DNA from: Latescibacteria bacterium UBA6620
GTDB lineage: Bacteria; Latescibacterota; UBA2968
Direction: 5' to 3'
Length of the DNA stretch: 27,928 bases
Assembly: GCA_002433075.1 (NCBI GenBank)
Contig: DJHM01000058.1
Coordinates: 507 to 28,434 of the forward strand
Shown: in pieces, positions 7,757-16,466 of the stretch
Layout: the number at the start of each line of letters is the position of its first letter
Numbering within the stretch: position 1 is the stretch's first letter
Position numbers and translations under genes: made by a program
The notes under the pieces: model-generated
Seen by the model: the letters and a program-made list of their open reading frames with translations, nothing else
Databases searched by the model: none
What the model was told of the DNA's origin: nothing

Positions 7757-10174
7757 ATGGCGCTCGCCAATTTCTTCCGGCGGGGCAAGACCTCACAGTT
7801 TCAAGAGATCGAGGAGTACCGGGACCTCCTCGAGACACCCGACCGCTTCGAGGACGGGTTCAATCTGAAGACGATCGTCGGGGCTCTGTTCGTGTCGATC
7901 GTGATGGTCCCTGGCAACATCTACCTGGAATTGATGATCGGTGGTTCGATCGGGGCGGCCGCTCAGTGGGTCACGATCATCCTGTTCCTGGAACTGGCAA
8001 AGCGTTCGTTCACGACGCTCAAGCGCCAGGAAATCTACCTGCTTTACTATGTAACGACCTCCCTGATCAATCGCGAGTCCGGAGCCTTCGAGGGGTTGCT
8101 GTGGAACCAGTATTTCGTGCAGTCACCGGCGGCCAAGCAGTTCGGAATCGCGAAACTCTTTCCCTGGTGGTTCGCGCCACCGGTGGACTCTCCTGCGCTG
8201 GTCGAGCGCACGTTCTTTCACGAAGACTGGTTCTGGCCGATCACGCTTCTGGTGCTGAGCATGATCATGGGGCGTATCGCCTGGTTTTCGGCGAGCTACG
8301 TCCTTTTCCGGCTGACTTCGGACTACGAACGGTTGCCTTTTCCGTTTGCGCCGATCAACGCCCAGGGAGCCATGGCGCTGGCGGAAGAGAGTTCGGGAAC
8401 GTTCACCTGGAAGTGGCGGGTGTTCAGTACGGGTGCGGTAATCGGGGTGGTGTGGGCCACGATCTACGTGGCCGTGCCCGCGATCTCGGGCGCCTTCATG
8501 GAGCGTCCGATTCAGCTGATTCCGATTCCGTGGGTCGACTTCACGCCCTACACGGGGTACTTCCTGCCCGCCACGCCTATCGGGTTCACGCTTCACCTCG
8601 GGCCGATCCTGGCCGGCATGCTGGCGCCGTTCTGGGCGGTCGTGGGTTCCTTTCTAGGCGTGCTGGTCCACACGATTGCCAGCCCGATTCTCCATAGCTA
8701 CGGAATGATGCCGCACTGGATGATGGGCATGGACACGATCCAGACCCACTTCGTGACGAGCATCGACTTCTGGATGAGCTTTGGAATCGGGATCACATTC
8801 GCCATCACGGTCATTGGTTTCTACCAGGTCTGGACAGGTGTGCGGAGCGCCCGCATCGAGCAGCACGAGAGAGGGAGTTGGACACCCCCTCCAGGGCGCG
8901 GTGACTTCAGGATCTGGATCTGCATTGTCTTGTTCTGTCTGGCCAGCCTCTACACGATCGTTCTTGCGAAACTTCTGTTCCCTCACCTGGTTTCCAGGAC
9001 CCTCCTGGTTTTCTTCTTTCTGTTCGCGTTCGTCTATACCCCGCTCATCTCTTTCGTGAACGCAAGGCTCGATGGACTCGTCGGTCAGAACGTGAATATT
9101 CCCTACGTGAAGGAGGCGACGATCTTCCTGAGCGGTTTCCGGGGAATCGAAATCTGGTTTGTCGACTTCGGGATCGACAACTACGGGGCTTCAGCGGAGC
9201 GATTCCGTCAGATCGAACTCACAGGTACCCGTTTCACGAGCATCCTGAAGGCCGAACTGTTTATGGTGCCGCTCGTGCTCGTGACGAGCTTCATGTATTG
9301 GTCCTACATCTGGAAACTCGCGCCGATTCCATCGGACGCCTATCCCTACGTCCAGCTGATGTGGCCGTTGAGGGCGCTGCAGCGGTCGGTCTGGATTACG
9401 GGCACGATGCGGACCGAGATCGAAGTCCACGAGGAAGAAAATCGGATCGAATGGACGCCGGCGAATCTGCCGGATGGGGCTTGGTGGTACTGGCGGGCCC
9501 GGGCGTCGGCGGATGCCGACAGAGAGGTCAAGGAACGACGCTTCGGGCCCTGGTCGGAGCTGGCCTACTTCTACACGAACTTTGATGGGACCGACCCTCC
9601 GTCGGCTCCTCCTTCCCGCCTCCGGGAGGCCCCTGTGGACCTGTCTGAGGCCATTGCGGCGGGCTTGCCGTCGCCCCCCCTACTTCTGGGACCCTCAGGT
9701 GGGGCGCGTGTGGCCACTCCCAACCCGGCGATGACGATCGCGGGTGCGCTGGACCCGTATGGACGCGAACTGGTCTACCAGTTCGAGGTGGACAAGGTGC
9801 CGTCGTTCGATGGATCGTTCTTGCAATCCTCGGATGACCGACCCATACTATTTGACGCCCTGAAACCGGAGGTCATTGGCGTCGGATTCGTCGTCGGAGT
9901 CACGATTTTCGTCGTGCTCTCCATCTTCGGTCTGCCCATCCTGCTGGTTTTCGGCTACATCCAGAGCCTGACGCAGATTCCCCACGTCCTGGTGACCCAG
10001 ATCGTGGGTGCCTTGCTGGCTCGCTTCTATTTCTGGAAGAAATACGGCCGACAGCAATGGCGTCTGTATGCGGCGGTCCTGGTGGTTGGATTCTCGGTCG
10101 GGATGGCACTCGTGGGAATGGCCTCGGTGTCGATCGCAATGATCCAGAAATCCGTTTCCGTCCTACTCTTTTAG
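7757..10174 (+). CDS. OPT-like polytopic membrane protein with inserted FN3-like region
   Basis: 805 residues with many membrane spans. The N-terminal half resembles the oligopeptide (OPT) transporter superfamily as annotated in uncultured bacteria, including RSFTTLKRQEIYLLYYV and ERLPFPFAPINAQGAMALAE. A soluble region of about 160 residues (545-705) interrupts the spans. It contains WYWRARAS...FGPWSELAYFYTN and LLLGPSGGARVATPNPAMTI...ELVYQFEVDKV, patterns typical of FN3-like repeats on extracellular proteins. Three hydrophobic segments follow. It lies 67 nt after the M28-FtsX gene, with no promoter seen between them. The ribosome site before the ATG is poor. Peptide transport is a family-level guess. 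Confidence 0.72.
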   Translation: MALANFFRRGKTSQFQEIEEYRDLLETPDRFEDGFNLKTIVGALFVSIVMVPGNIYLELMIGGSIGAAAQWVTIILFLELAKRSFTTLKRQEIYLLYYVTTSLINRESGAFEGLLWNQYFVQSPAAKQFGIAKLFPWWFAPPVDSPALVERTFFHEDWFWPITLLVLSMIMGRIAWFSASYVLFRLTSDYERLPFPFAPINAQGAMALAEESSGTFTWKWRVFSTGAVIGVVWATIYVAVPAISGAFMERPIQLIPIPWVDFTPYTGYFLPATPIGFTLHLGPILAGMLAPFWAVVGSFLGVLVHTIASPILHSYGMMPHWMMGMDTIQTHFVTSIDFWMSFGIGITFAITVIGFYQVWTGVRSARIEQHERGSWTPPPGRGDFRIWICIVLFCLASLYTIVLAKLLFPHLVSRTLLVFFFLFAFVYTPLISFVNARLDGLVGQNVNIPYVKEATIFLSGFRGIEIWFVDFGIDNYGASAERFRQIELTGTRFTSILKAELFMVPLVLVTSFMYWSYIWKLAPIPSDAYPYVQLMWPLRALQRSVWITGTMRTEIEVHEEENRIEWTPANLPDGAWWYWRARASADADREVKERRFGPWSELAYFYTNFDGTDPPSAPPSRLREAPVDLSEAIAAGLPSPPLLLGPSGGARVATPNPAMTIAGALDPYGRELVYQFEVDKVPSFDGSFLQSSDDRPILFDALKPEVIGVGFVVGVTIFVVLSIFGLPILLVFGYIQSLTQIPHVLVTQIVGALLARFYFWKKYGRQQWRLYAAVLVVGFSVGMALVGMASVSIAMIQKSVSVLLF

Positions 10175-10183
10175 TACTGGCCC

Positions 10184-10873
10184 ATGCCTGACACTCCCGA
10201 ATTCGACTTCCTTCGACAGGTCTCCCTGTTCGAGTGTCTGGCCGACGCAGAGGTTGAGGTTCTGGCCGACGTGGCCGGCACCCAGACGTTCGCGAAGAAC
10301 GCCTTGGTGATTCTGGCTGAGGACAAGGGCGACGCCTTCTTTCTGATCAAGAAAGGTCGGGTCAAGGTCAGCGTCACCGGGCGAGATAATCGGGAAATCA
10401 TTCTGTCGCTCCTGGGTGCGGGGGAATACTTCGGGGAACTGTCACTCCTCGACGGTCAGCCCCGATCCGCCGATGTAACTACACTCGATCCCTCCGAGTT
10501 CCTCGTTGTTCGTCGCGAGGATTTCCTGACGGTCATCCAGCAGCACTCGGCCATCCCCATCCACTTGATGGTGACGCTGGCCTCGCGGCTGCGCAATTCC
10601 GATCGGCAGGTCGCCGGGCTGGCCCTTCTGGGTATCTCGGAACGCATCTGCAGCGTCCTTCTGTCAATTGCGGATGAGCAGGGCGTGGAGACAGAAGAGG
10701 GTATCGTGATCAAGAAACGCCCGACCCATCAGGTTCTTGCGGCCATGTCGGGAACGGCGCGAGAAACGATCACGAGAGTGATGCGCAGGCTGACCAAGGA
10801 AGGTTACATCCGGTCGAATGGCCGAGAGCTCGTCATCTTGAGGCAGGCCGACGATGTCGCAGAATCTCGTTGA
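10184..10873 (+). CDS. Crp/Fnr-family transcriptional regulator
   Basis: 229 residues in the usual two-domain layout. The N-terminal cNMP-binding domain (about 8-125) keeps a phosphate-binding cassette, FGELSLLDGQPRSA (83-96), the arrangement of cyclic-nucleotide binders. A dimerisation helix follows (about 125-150), then a winged helix-turn-helix ending in recognition helix ARETITRVMRRL (192-203). Arg193, Glu194 and Arg198 match the CRP residues that contact the G and C bases of GTGA. No FNR-type cysteine cluster is visible. The gene lies 9 nt after the OPT-like gene and overlaps the next by 20 nt, so it is probably cotranscribed with the membrane proteins. GTGA-type operators exist at 734-770. 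Confidence 0.93.
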   Translation: MPDTPEFDFLRQVSLFECLADAEVEVLADVAGTQTFAKNALVILAEDKGDAFFLIKKGRVKVSVTGRDNREIILSLLGAGEYFGELSLLDGQPRSADVTTLDPSEFLVVRREDFLTVIQQHSAIPIHLMVTLASRLRNSDRQVAGLALLGISERICSVLLSIADEQGVETEEGIVIKKRPTHQVLAAMSGTARETITRVMRRLTKEGYIRSNGRELVILRQADDVAESR

Positions 10874-11321
10874 TGCGCTGATACGGATCCCTCTGTTCAA
10901 CGGCTTGAGTCCCACGGATTGTAAGCCAGTCCTGGGGCTGTGCAAGTCTGCGAGCTACGAGGAGGGGGCAAAGATCTACGAGGCAGGATCACCGGGGACG
11001 GAGATGCTGATCCTGTTGAAGGGCTCTGTCCACGTTGTGCTGCCCGACGGAACGGAAGTGGCAACGGTGTCCGCGATCGATACGGTGGGAGAAATGGAAA
11101 TCGTCGGAGGTCTTCAGAGGACGGCCGATATCGTCGCAGCAGAAGAGGTGTCCGGCATGACGATCGGGAGGGGGGTCCTGGAGGGTTTGTTCCAGAATGA
11201 GCCGTTTCTGGGCATCGCGCTTCTTCGAAACATTGTGGAAAACATCGCGAATAAGCTGACGGAGACAGATAAGGAACTGGCCGCCCGTATCAGCAACGAG
11301 TCGGGCGGGACAAAAGGATAG
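10854..11321 (+). CDS. Stand-alone cyclic-nucleotide-binding domain protein (no HTH)
   Basis: 155 residues forming one cNMP-binding domain: PLFNGLSP opening, a central EAGSPGTEMLILLKGSVHV sheet, a cassette around GEMEIVGGLQRTADI (79-93), then a C-terminal helix. There is no DNA-binding domain and the gene ends cleanly at TAG, so it does not look like a truncated Crp. It starts inside the last 20 nt of the Crp/Fnr gene, in another frame, suggesting coupled translation. Possible roles are sensing a shared ligand, partnering the regulator, or gating a membrane protein of the operon; none can be decided from sequence. The next gene starts 3 nt later. Confidence 0.85.
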   Translation: MSQNLVDALIRIPLFNGLSPTDCKPVLGLCKSASYEEGAKIYEAGSPGTEMLILLKGSVHVVLPDGTEVATVSAIDTVGEMEIVGGLQRTADIVAAEEVSGMTIGRGVLEGLFQNEPFLGIALLRNIVENIANKLTETDKELAARISNESGGTKG

Positions 11322-11324
11322 AGA

Positions 11325-12323
11325 ATGTCAGAGGAACGCTTTTTGGTCACGGGCGCGCTGGGGTGTATCGGCGCGTGGACGGTCCGCAATCTTATACGGG
11401 ACGGGGCGGATGTCGCCGTCTTCGATCTCGACTCGGAGCCACGACGGCTCAAGCTGCTCCTGACCGATGAGGAACTCGAACGGGTGTCCTTCGTGGCGGG
11501 GGACATTACGGATCTTGAGGGTTTCGAACAGGCGCTCGACGAGCACGATGTGACCCACGTCATTCATCTGGCGGGGTTGCAAGTGCCGTTCTGCAAAGCC
11601 GATCCTCCGCTGGGCGCACGGGTCAATGTCGTGGGGACTGCGAACGTGTTCGAGGCGGTGAAACGCCGCCAGGATCGTATCTCTCGCGTGACCTACGCGA
11701 GCTCGATCGCCGTTTTCGGCGCGCCTGAGGACTACGAACCGGGTCGGGCACTGACGGAAGACGATCGGCCGATCCCGCACACGCACTACGGGGTCTACAA
11801 GCAGGCGAACGAGGGTACGGCCCACGTCTATTGGGCAGACGATGGACTGCCCTCTGTCGGGCTTCGACCCTACGTCGTTTACGGGGTAGCGCGGGACCAG
11901 GGTTTGTCGTCGACGCCCACGACGGCCATGCTGGCGGCCGCGGCCGAAATACCCTACCACATCTCCTATGGCGGACGAACGGTTTTTCAGTACGCCGAAG
12001 ACACGGCCAACGCGTTCATCCAGAGCGCCAGGTCAGACTATCAGGGTGCGGGCGCCTTCAACCTCGGCGGCCAGACGGTTTACATGGAAGAACTCAAGGA
12101 GGCGTTGGTGGAGGTCGTGCCCGACGCGGCCTCTCTGATCACGTTCGAGGACTTCCAGCTGCCATTTCCGACAGAGATCGACGGCTCGGGTCTGGTCGAG
12201 GCGGTTGGCCCGATCCCCCACAAGTCTTTGAAGGATGGCGTGGCAGAGACCGTGGAGATTTTCAAGGGTCTGATTGACGCGGGCAAGATCGACGCGAAAC
12301 AGTACGTTGCTGAGCGATCGTAG
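11325..12323 (+). CDS. Extended SDR, NAD-dependent epimerase/dehydratase family
   Basis: 332 residues. The N-terminal Rossmann fold has the extended-SDR glycine motif TGALGCIG (9-16), an acidic residue after beta-2 (VFDLDSE) that favours NAD, and DIT after beta-3. The active site has the serine pair of TYASS (123-127) and YGVYK with Tyr155 and Lys159. The C-terminal part is the shorter substrate domain seen in nucleotide-sugar and sugar-acid oxidoreductases. The substrate is not recognisable. An AGGATAG-like ribosome site lies just before ATG, and only 3 nt separate the gene from the cNMP protein, so the first operon may extend through it. Confidence 0.85.
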   Translation: MSEERFLVTGALGCIGAWTVRNLIRDGADVAVFDLDSEPRRLKLLLTDEELERVSFVAGDITDLEGFEQALDEHDVTHVIHLAGLQVPFCKADPPLGARVNVVGTANVFEAVKRRQDRISRVTYASSIAVFGAPEDYEPGRALTEDDRPIPHTHYGVYKQANEGTAHVYWADDGLPSVGLRPYVVYGVARDQGLSSTPTTAMLAAAAEIPYHISYGGRTVFQYAEDTANAFIQSARSDYQGAGAFNLGGQTVYMEELKEALVEVVPDAASLITFEDFQLPFPTEIDGSGLVEAVGPIPHKSLKDGVAETVEIFKGLIDAGKIDAKQYVAERS

Positions 12324-12398
12324 CCCTAAGGTCCTTCCCGCGAAGCTAGAGCCGGTCCGTCAGGATCGGCTTCACTGTTTGGACACCCGGAGAATCCA

Positions 12399-13529
12399 TT
12401 GTCATACGATCTGATCATTCGAAACGGTCACGTCATCGACCCCGCCAGCCAACATGATTCGGTGGCCTCAGTGGCAATCCGGGACGGTCGCATTGCGGAG
12501 GTCGGCGAGATCGAAGCCGATGCGAGTCCGGAGTTGGACGCGGGTGGACGGTACGTCCTGCCAGGATTGATCGACCTGCATACACACCTGTTCAAAGACT
12601 TCTCGATGTTTGGCATTGACGTGGATGCTCTCTCACCGAGAACGGGGGTGACGACGTCCGTCGATACGGGGACGGCGGGCTGGATCAATTACGCCGGGTT
12701 CCGAAAGGTGATCATGGAGCCGGCGGAGACGAGAGTTCTGGCCTACGTGAACCTCTCTGGGGTGGGCCTTCCCTGGCGCAGCGGAGAAATGGTTTTCGAA
12801 GGCTACGTGCAACCCGCCGCCTGTGCTCAGGCGATCCTGGATTTCCCCGAGAATACGGTTGGGGTCAAGGTGCGCCTGTACCGCGGGGTTGGAGGCGATG
12901 CCGATCTACGTGATCTGCTCCAGATCGCGATCGATGCCGCTCAGCGCTGTGAGAAGCAGCTGATGGTGCACATCAGCGGGTCGGATGTACCCGTAGCCGA
13001 ACTCCTGTCGCCGTTGCGGCCGGGAGACGTGATCACGCACTGCTTTCACGGAGGGGAGATCGCATCGATTCTGGACTCGGCAGGGAAGGTTCGTCCCGAG
13101 GTGAGGGACGCGCGCGACCGGGGCATCGTCTTCGACATCGGCCACGGTTTCGGTAGCTTCAGTTTCGATGTTGGCAGGGCGGCCATGGAAGACGGCTTCC
13201 CGCCGGATACGATCAGCAGCGATATTCACACGCTCAACATCGATGGTCCTGTTTACGACCTGCCGACGACGATATCGAAGTTTCTGCATCTGGGCATGCC
13301 CTTGGACGAGGCCGTGCGGCGCTCAACGCTCGAACCAGCGAGGGTCCTCGGAATGGAAGATGAAATCGGGAGTCTGGCTGTCGGCTCGGTGGCCGACGTT
13401 TCTGTGTTCGATTTGGAAGAGGGTGCATTCGAACTGGTGGATTCAGACGAAGTTAAAGTAACGGGGGACCGGAAGCTCACGTGCTATGCGACGGTCAAGG
13501 ATGGACGTGTCAGCTACCGAGCGACGTGA
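12399..13529 (+). CDS. Amidohydrolase/deacetylase-family metallohydrolase
   Basis: 376 residues, amidohydrolase superfamily with the composite N/C-terminal beta-sandwich (LIIRNGHVIDP at the start; GSVADVSVFDLEE near the end) around a TIM barrel. Metal-site candidates are all present: H61 and H63 in DLHTHLF, K157 in VGVKVRLYR as the carboxylated lysine, H191 in MVHIS, H214 in THCFHGG, and catalytic D275 in SSDIHT. The overall pattern matches the COG3964 group, which includes esterases and deacetylases of small acyl compounds. Start is a TTG at 12399 with GGAG about 6 nt upstream; no closer ATG would keep the first strand. It is 75 nt from the SDR gene. Substrate unknown. Confidence 0.87.
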   Translation: MSYDLIIRNGHVIDPASQHDSVASVAIRDGRIAEVGEIEADASPELDAGGRYVLPGLIDLHTHLFKDFSMFGIDVDALSPRTGVTTSVDTGTAGWINYAGFRKVIMEPAETRVLAYVNLSGVGLPWRSGEMVFEGYVQPAACAQAILDFPENTVGVKVRLYRGVGGDADLRDLLQIAIDAAQRCEKQLMVHISGSDVPVAELLSPLRPGDVITHCFHGGEIASILDSAGKVRPEVRDARDRGIVFDIGHGFGSFSFDVGRAAMEDGFPPDTISSDIHTLNIDGPVYDLPTTISKFLHLGMPLDEAVRRSTLEPARVLGMEDEIGSLAVGSVADVSVFDLEEGAFELVDSDEVKVTGDRKLTCYATVKDGRVSYRAT

Positions 13530-13576
13530 TTTCCACGATCCGGATGATCTAAACCCAAAATCTCTGGGAGGACAAC

Positions 13577-14530
13577 ATGGCGGTAGATACCGCGAACGGT
13601 GCGCTGAGGAACCCTTTCGAACTGCCCGATTCAGATGGCTACGAATGGGTGAAGGGGAACCTGCACTCTCACACGACGAATTCTGATGGGCGTGTGGATC
13701 CGCAGACCCGCGTGGACGGCTACGTGGGGGCGGGCTACGACTACCTGTGCCTGTCGGATCACCGCAAAATCACACGGGTCGACACCGTCGAAGCGCCAGA
13801 TGGGTTCGTGCTTGTTCAGGGTGTGGAGTTGCATCCGGACAATCCGTTCGGGGGCCAGCGCCACCACTTCGTGTGCCTGGGTATGGAAGAGGACATGGAT
13901 GCTGACGTGATGCCGCCCCAACTGGTCATCGATCGCGTGCGTTCACAGGGAGGCCAGGTCTGGCTGGCTCACCCTCATTGGAGTTCGGTGAACATCGCAA
14001 GGGACACGATGCCGCTGGACGGTTTCTCGGGGATCGAAGTCTTCAACACCGTCTGCCGGTGTATGGGCCGGGGGGAGTCTTCGGTTCATTGGGATGACTG
14101 GATGGAACAAGAGCAGAAGCTCTACCCCATGCTCTGCAACGACGACCTTCACGGCGATCCGGAGAATCCCAAGAAGGGTCGTTACGACTGGTATCAGGGG
14201 TGGACGATGGCGCGGGTGAAGGAGCGCACTTCCGAGGCTGTTTTGGAAGCCCTGTCGAGTGGCGCGACCTACGGTTCGACGGGCCCGACGATCGAACATA
14301 TCAGTCTGTCAAAGAGCGGAGACGAGGTGGAGGCGACGGTAAAGTGTTCGGAGGCCCAGCGAATTTTCGCCGTGTCCGACAAGACGGGGGCGGAATACCA
14401 AGAGAAAGGCGAGATCTTCACGGAGGCGACGTTCCCGGTGAGGCCTGGTGCCCAGTGGGTGAGGTTCGAGGTGGTGGGACCTAACGGCGCCAAGGCGTGG
14501 TCGAATCCGTTCGATCTGACGGAACTTTAA
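13577..14530 (+). CDS. PHP-domain metal-dependent phosphoesterase-like protein
   Basis: 317 residues. PHP motifs appear in order: GNLHSHTTNSDG (H30, H32), LSDH (D61, H62), VELH (E84, H86), AHPHW (H132, H134) and NDDLH (D190, H192), a complete trinuclear metal site. A C-terminal beta-rich extension of about 90 residues follows (from SGATYGSTGPTIEHI), as in the longer PHP proteins of carbohydrate-degrading bacteria. AGGA lies 6 nt before the ATG. Hydrolysis of a phosphate ester is expected from the family; substrate unknown. It sits between the amidohydrolase and a broken dioxygenase gene. Confidence 0.85.
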   Translation: MAVDTANGALRNPFELPDSDGYEWVKGNLHSHTTNSDGRVDPQTRVDGYVGAGYDYLCLSDHRKITRVDTVEAPDGFVLVQGVELHPDNPFGGQRHHFVCLGMEEDMDADVMPPQLVIDRVRSQGGQVWLAHPHWSSVNIARDTMPLDGFSGIEVFNTVCRCMGRGESSVHWDDWMEQEQKLYPMLCNDDLHGDPENPKKGRYDWYQGWTMARVKERTSEAVLEALSSGATYGSTGPTIEHISLSKSGDEVEATVKCSEAQRIFAVSDKTGAEYQEKGEIFTEATFPVRPGAQWVRFEVVGPNGAKAWSNPFDLTEL

Positions 14531-14539
14531 CGCGAGTCG

Positions 14540-15289
14540 ATGTCTTTGAACCATCTGACGAGCGAACAGAAAGATGCCTTCAGGGAGGACGGGTATCTGG
14601 TTGTAGAGTGCCTCCTGGCGGAAGAAGAGGTCGCTAAATTCTGTCCGCCCAGGACCAGCCTGTAGATTACTGACGTAAAGGCGCTCGGGCTAAGACGACA
14701 CACGGCCGATGCGTCGTGGAACGCCATCGCGTCGCATTCCACGATCACGGGGATGGTCCGCGAGCTGCTGGACGGTCAACCGCAGATCGTCCAGACGATG
14801 TATATGGCAAAACAGCCTGAGGGTGGGACGGGGGTCGCCCTGCATCAGGACACGCACTACATCCGGAACGAGCCGAACACGCTGATGGCGTGTTGGGTGG
14901 TTTTGAGCAACACCGATCGCGATAACGGCGGGCTGTGTGTGGTTTCGGGAAGCCATAAGCGTCCTCTCTACCGGACACGTCTGCCGAGTGACGACACCCA
15001 GCACGCGTCATGGGAGAAGGACTACGAAATGCGCGATGCACAAGGCAAGACCTGGACGGAATCGATGCATTCGCACGAGGTCGATGGGTTGGATCTGGAG
15101 GAGATCGAGTACCTGACGGTCCCTCGAGCCGGAGGGGTTTTTTTTACCAGCATGACGATCAACGGATCGTTCGCAAACGCGTCGAGTGACCCAAAGAGGT
15201 TGGCTTTTGCGACGCACTACGTCCGTGAAGGGACCTGGGTTTACCGAAGGGACATACAGAATACGGTTCCGGTTACGTCGGGAAATTAG
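14540..15289 (+). pseudogene. Phytanoyl-CoA dioxygenase (PhyH) family, broken by an in-frame TAG
   Basis: The frame opening at ATG 14540 encodes a typical PhyH N-terminus (LTSEQKDAFREDGYLVVECLL), hits TAG at 14663-14665 after 41 codons, then continues in the same frame with family-like sequence (LRRHTADASWNAIASH, then IVQTMYMAKQ) to TAG at 15289. The stop falls where homologues have a variable linker, and total length (about 249 codons) is normal, so one change or two small compensating shifts explain it. The proximal iron ligands H-x-D remain (HQDTH, CAT at 14843). The distal ligand, normally in a T-I-H-G-S motif, reads TINGS (AAC at 15161-15163). Translation could restart at ATG 14753, but the product would lack the N-terminus and the distal histidine. 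Confidence 0.8.
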
Positions 15290-15327
15290 GATGACAGGAA
15301 TCATCAGAAGGAATTGAGGGATTTGCC

Positions 15328-16389
15328 ATGCTGATTGTGGATGCGCATCTGGATCTGGCGATGAACGCGATGAGCCTGGATCGCGATCTGGATCTGCCGG
15401 TGATGGAGATCCGGGAACGCGAACGGGATATGACGCAGAAGGGACGTGGGCGAGGCACGGTTTCTTTTCCCGAAATGCGAAAGGGCGAGATCGGTCTGTC
15501 CGTGGCGACGGTCATCAAGCGCACACAGTGGCAGGGCAGCCCCGCGAGCGGCGTGGCCAGTCAGGAAATTTCCTACGCGGCGGCTCAGGGTCAGCTGGCC
15601 TACTATCGGGTTCTGGAATCGCAAGGGAAGGTGAACCTGATCGAGAAGGTGTCGGAGCTGGATGCCCACCTCAATGCCTGGGAGAAGGACCCTGGACAGA
15701 CACCGCTCGGGATCATCCTGAGCATGGAGGGCGCGGATCCGATCGTGTGGCCCGAACAGGCGGCATCCTGGTGGAAGGACGGGCTGAGGATCGTGAGTCT
15801 CTCGCACTATGGGTTCAGCGCTTACGCGTACGGGACCGACACGGAGGGCGGGGTGACGGAGCGCGGCGAGGCCTTGTTGAGGGAAATGTCGAAGCTGGGA
15901 ATGGTGCTGGATACGACGCACCTGGCCGATCAGGCGTTCTGGGAAGCGCTGGACCTGTTCGACGGTCGGATCATGGCGAGCCACCAGTGCAGCCGGGCCC
16001 TGGTCCCTGGTGTACGACAATTCACGGACGAACAGCTGAAGGCGGTTGTCGATCGGGATGGTGTCATCGGTGCAGCACTCGATGCCTGGATGCTTTGTCC
16101 TGGTTGGATCAAGGGGGAAACTCAACCCGAGGTGGTGGGACTCGAAGCCGTGGCGAACAATATCGATCATGTATGTCAACTGGCGGGCAATCGACGGCAC
16201 GCAGCCATCGGGAGCGACTTAGATGGGGGATACGGAACCGAGCAGACGCCACACGATTGCAACACGATCGCCGATCTCCAGAAGATCGCCCCTCTCCTGT
16301 CGAAGAAGGGCTACAGCGACGAGGACATCGAGGGGATCATGCACGGCAACTGGATTCGGTTCTTCCGCGAGGTCTTGCCCGAAGACTAG
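15328..16389 (+). CDS. Membrane dipeptidase (peptidase family M19)
   Basis: 353 residues, the usual M19 size. Binuclear zinc-site candidates are present: H7 and D9 in DAHLD, bridging E134 in LSMEGADP, H198 in DTTHLAD and H219 in MASHQCSRAL, with D297 in GSDLDGGYG as the catalytic-pocket aspartate. M19 enzymes cleave dipeptides, including those with a C-terminal D-residue, and some act on other small amides. No signal peptide is seen, so a cytoplasmic location is likely despite the family name. GAGGG lies 7 nt before the ATG. Probably cotranscribed with its neighbours. Confidence 0.92.
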   Translation: MLIVDAHLDLAMNAMSLDRDLDLPVMEIRERERDMTQKGRGRGTVSFPEMRKGEIGLSVATVIKRTQWQGSPASGVASQEISYAAAQGQLAYYRVLESQGKVNLIEKVSELDAHLNAWEKDPGQTPLGIILSMEGADPIVWPEQAASWWKDGLRIVSLSHYGFSAYAYGTDTEGGVTERGEALLREMSKLGMVLDTTHLADQAFWEALDLFDGRIMASHQCSRALVPGVRQFTDEQLKAVVDRDGVIGAALDAWMLCPGWIKGETQPEVVGLEAVANNIDHVCQLAGNRRHAAIGSDLDGGYGTEQTPHDCNTIADLQKIAPLLSKKGYSDEDIEGIMHGNWIRFFREVLPED

Positions 16390-16466
16390 GTTGTAATTCG
16401 CTTCGACCTCTGGATCGATCCTGACGATGAGGTCGGCCACGTTTTCTCTTTCAATCGAGGTTTCAC

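Noticed and set aside
14663..14665. Programmed readthrough or pyrrolysine at the in-frame TAG
   Set aside because: TAG is the ordinary stop of several genes here (for example at 10174, 12323 and 18363), no downstream structure or pyl gene is visible, and the protein also lacks the distal iron ligand.
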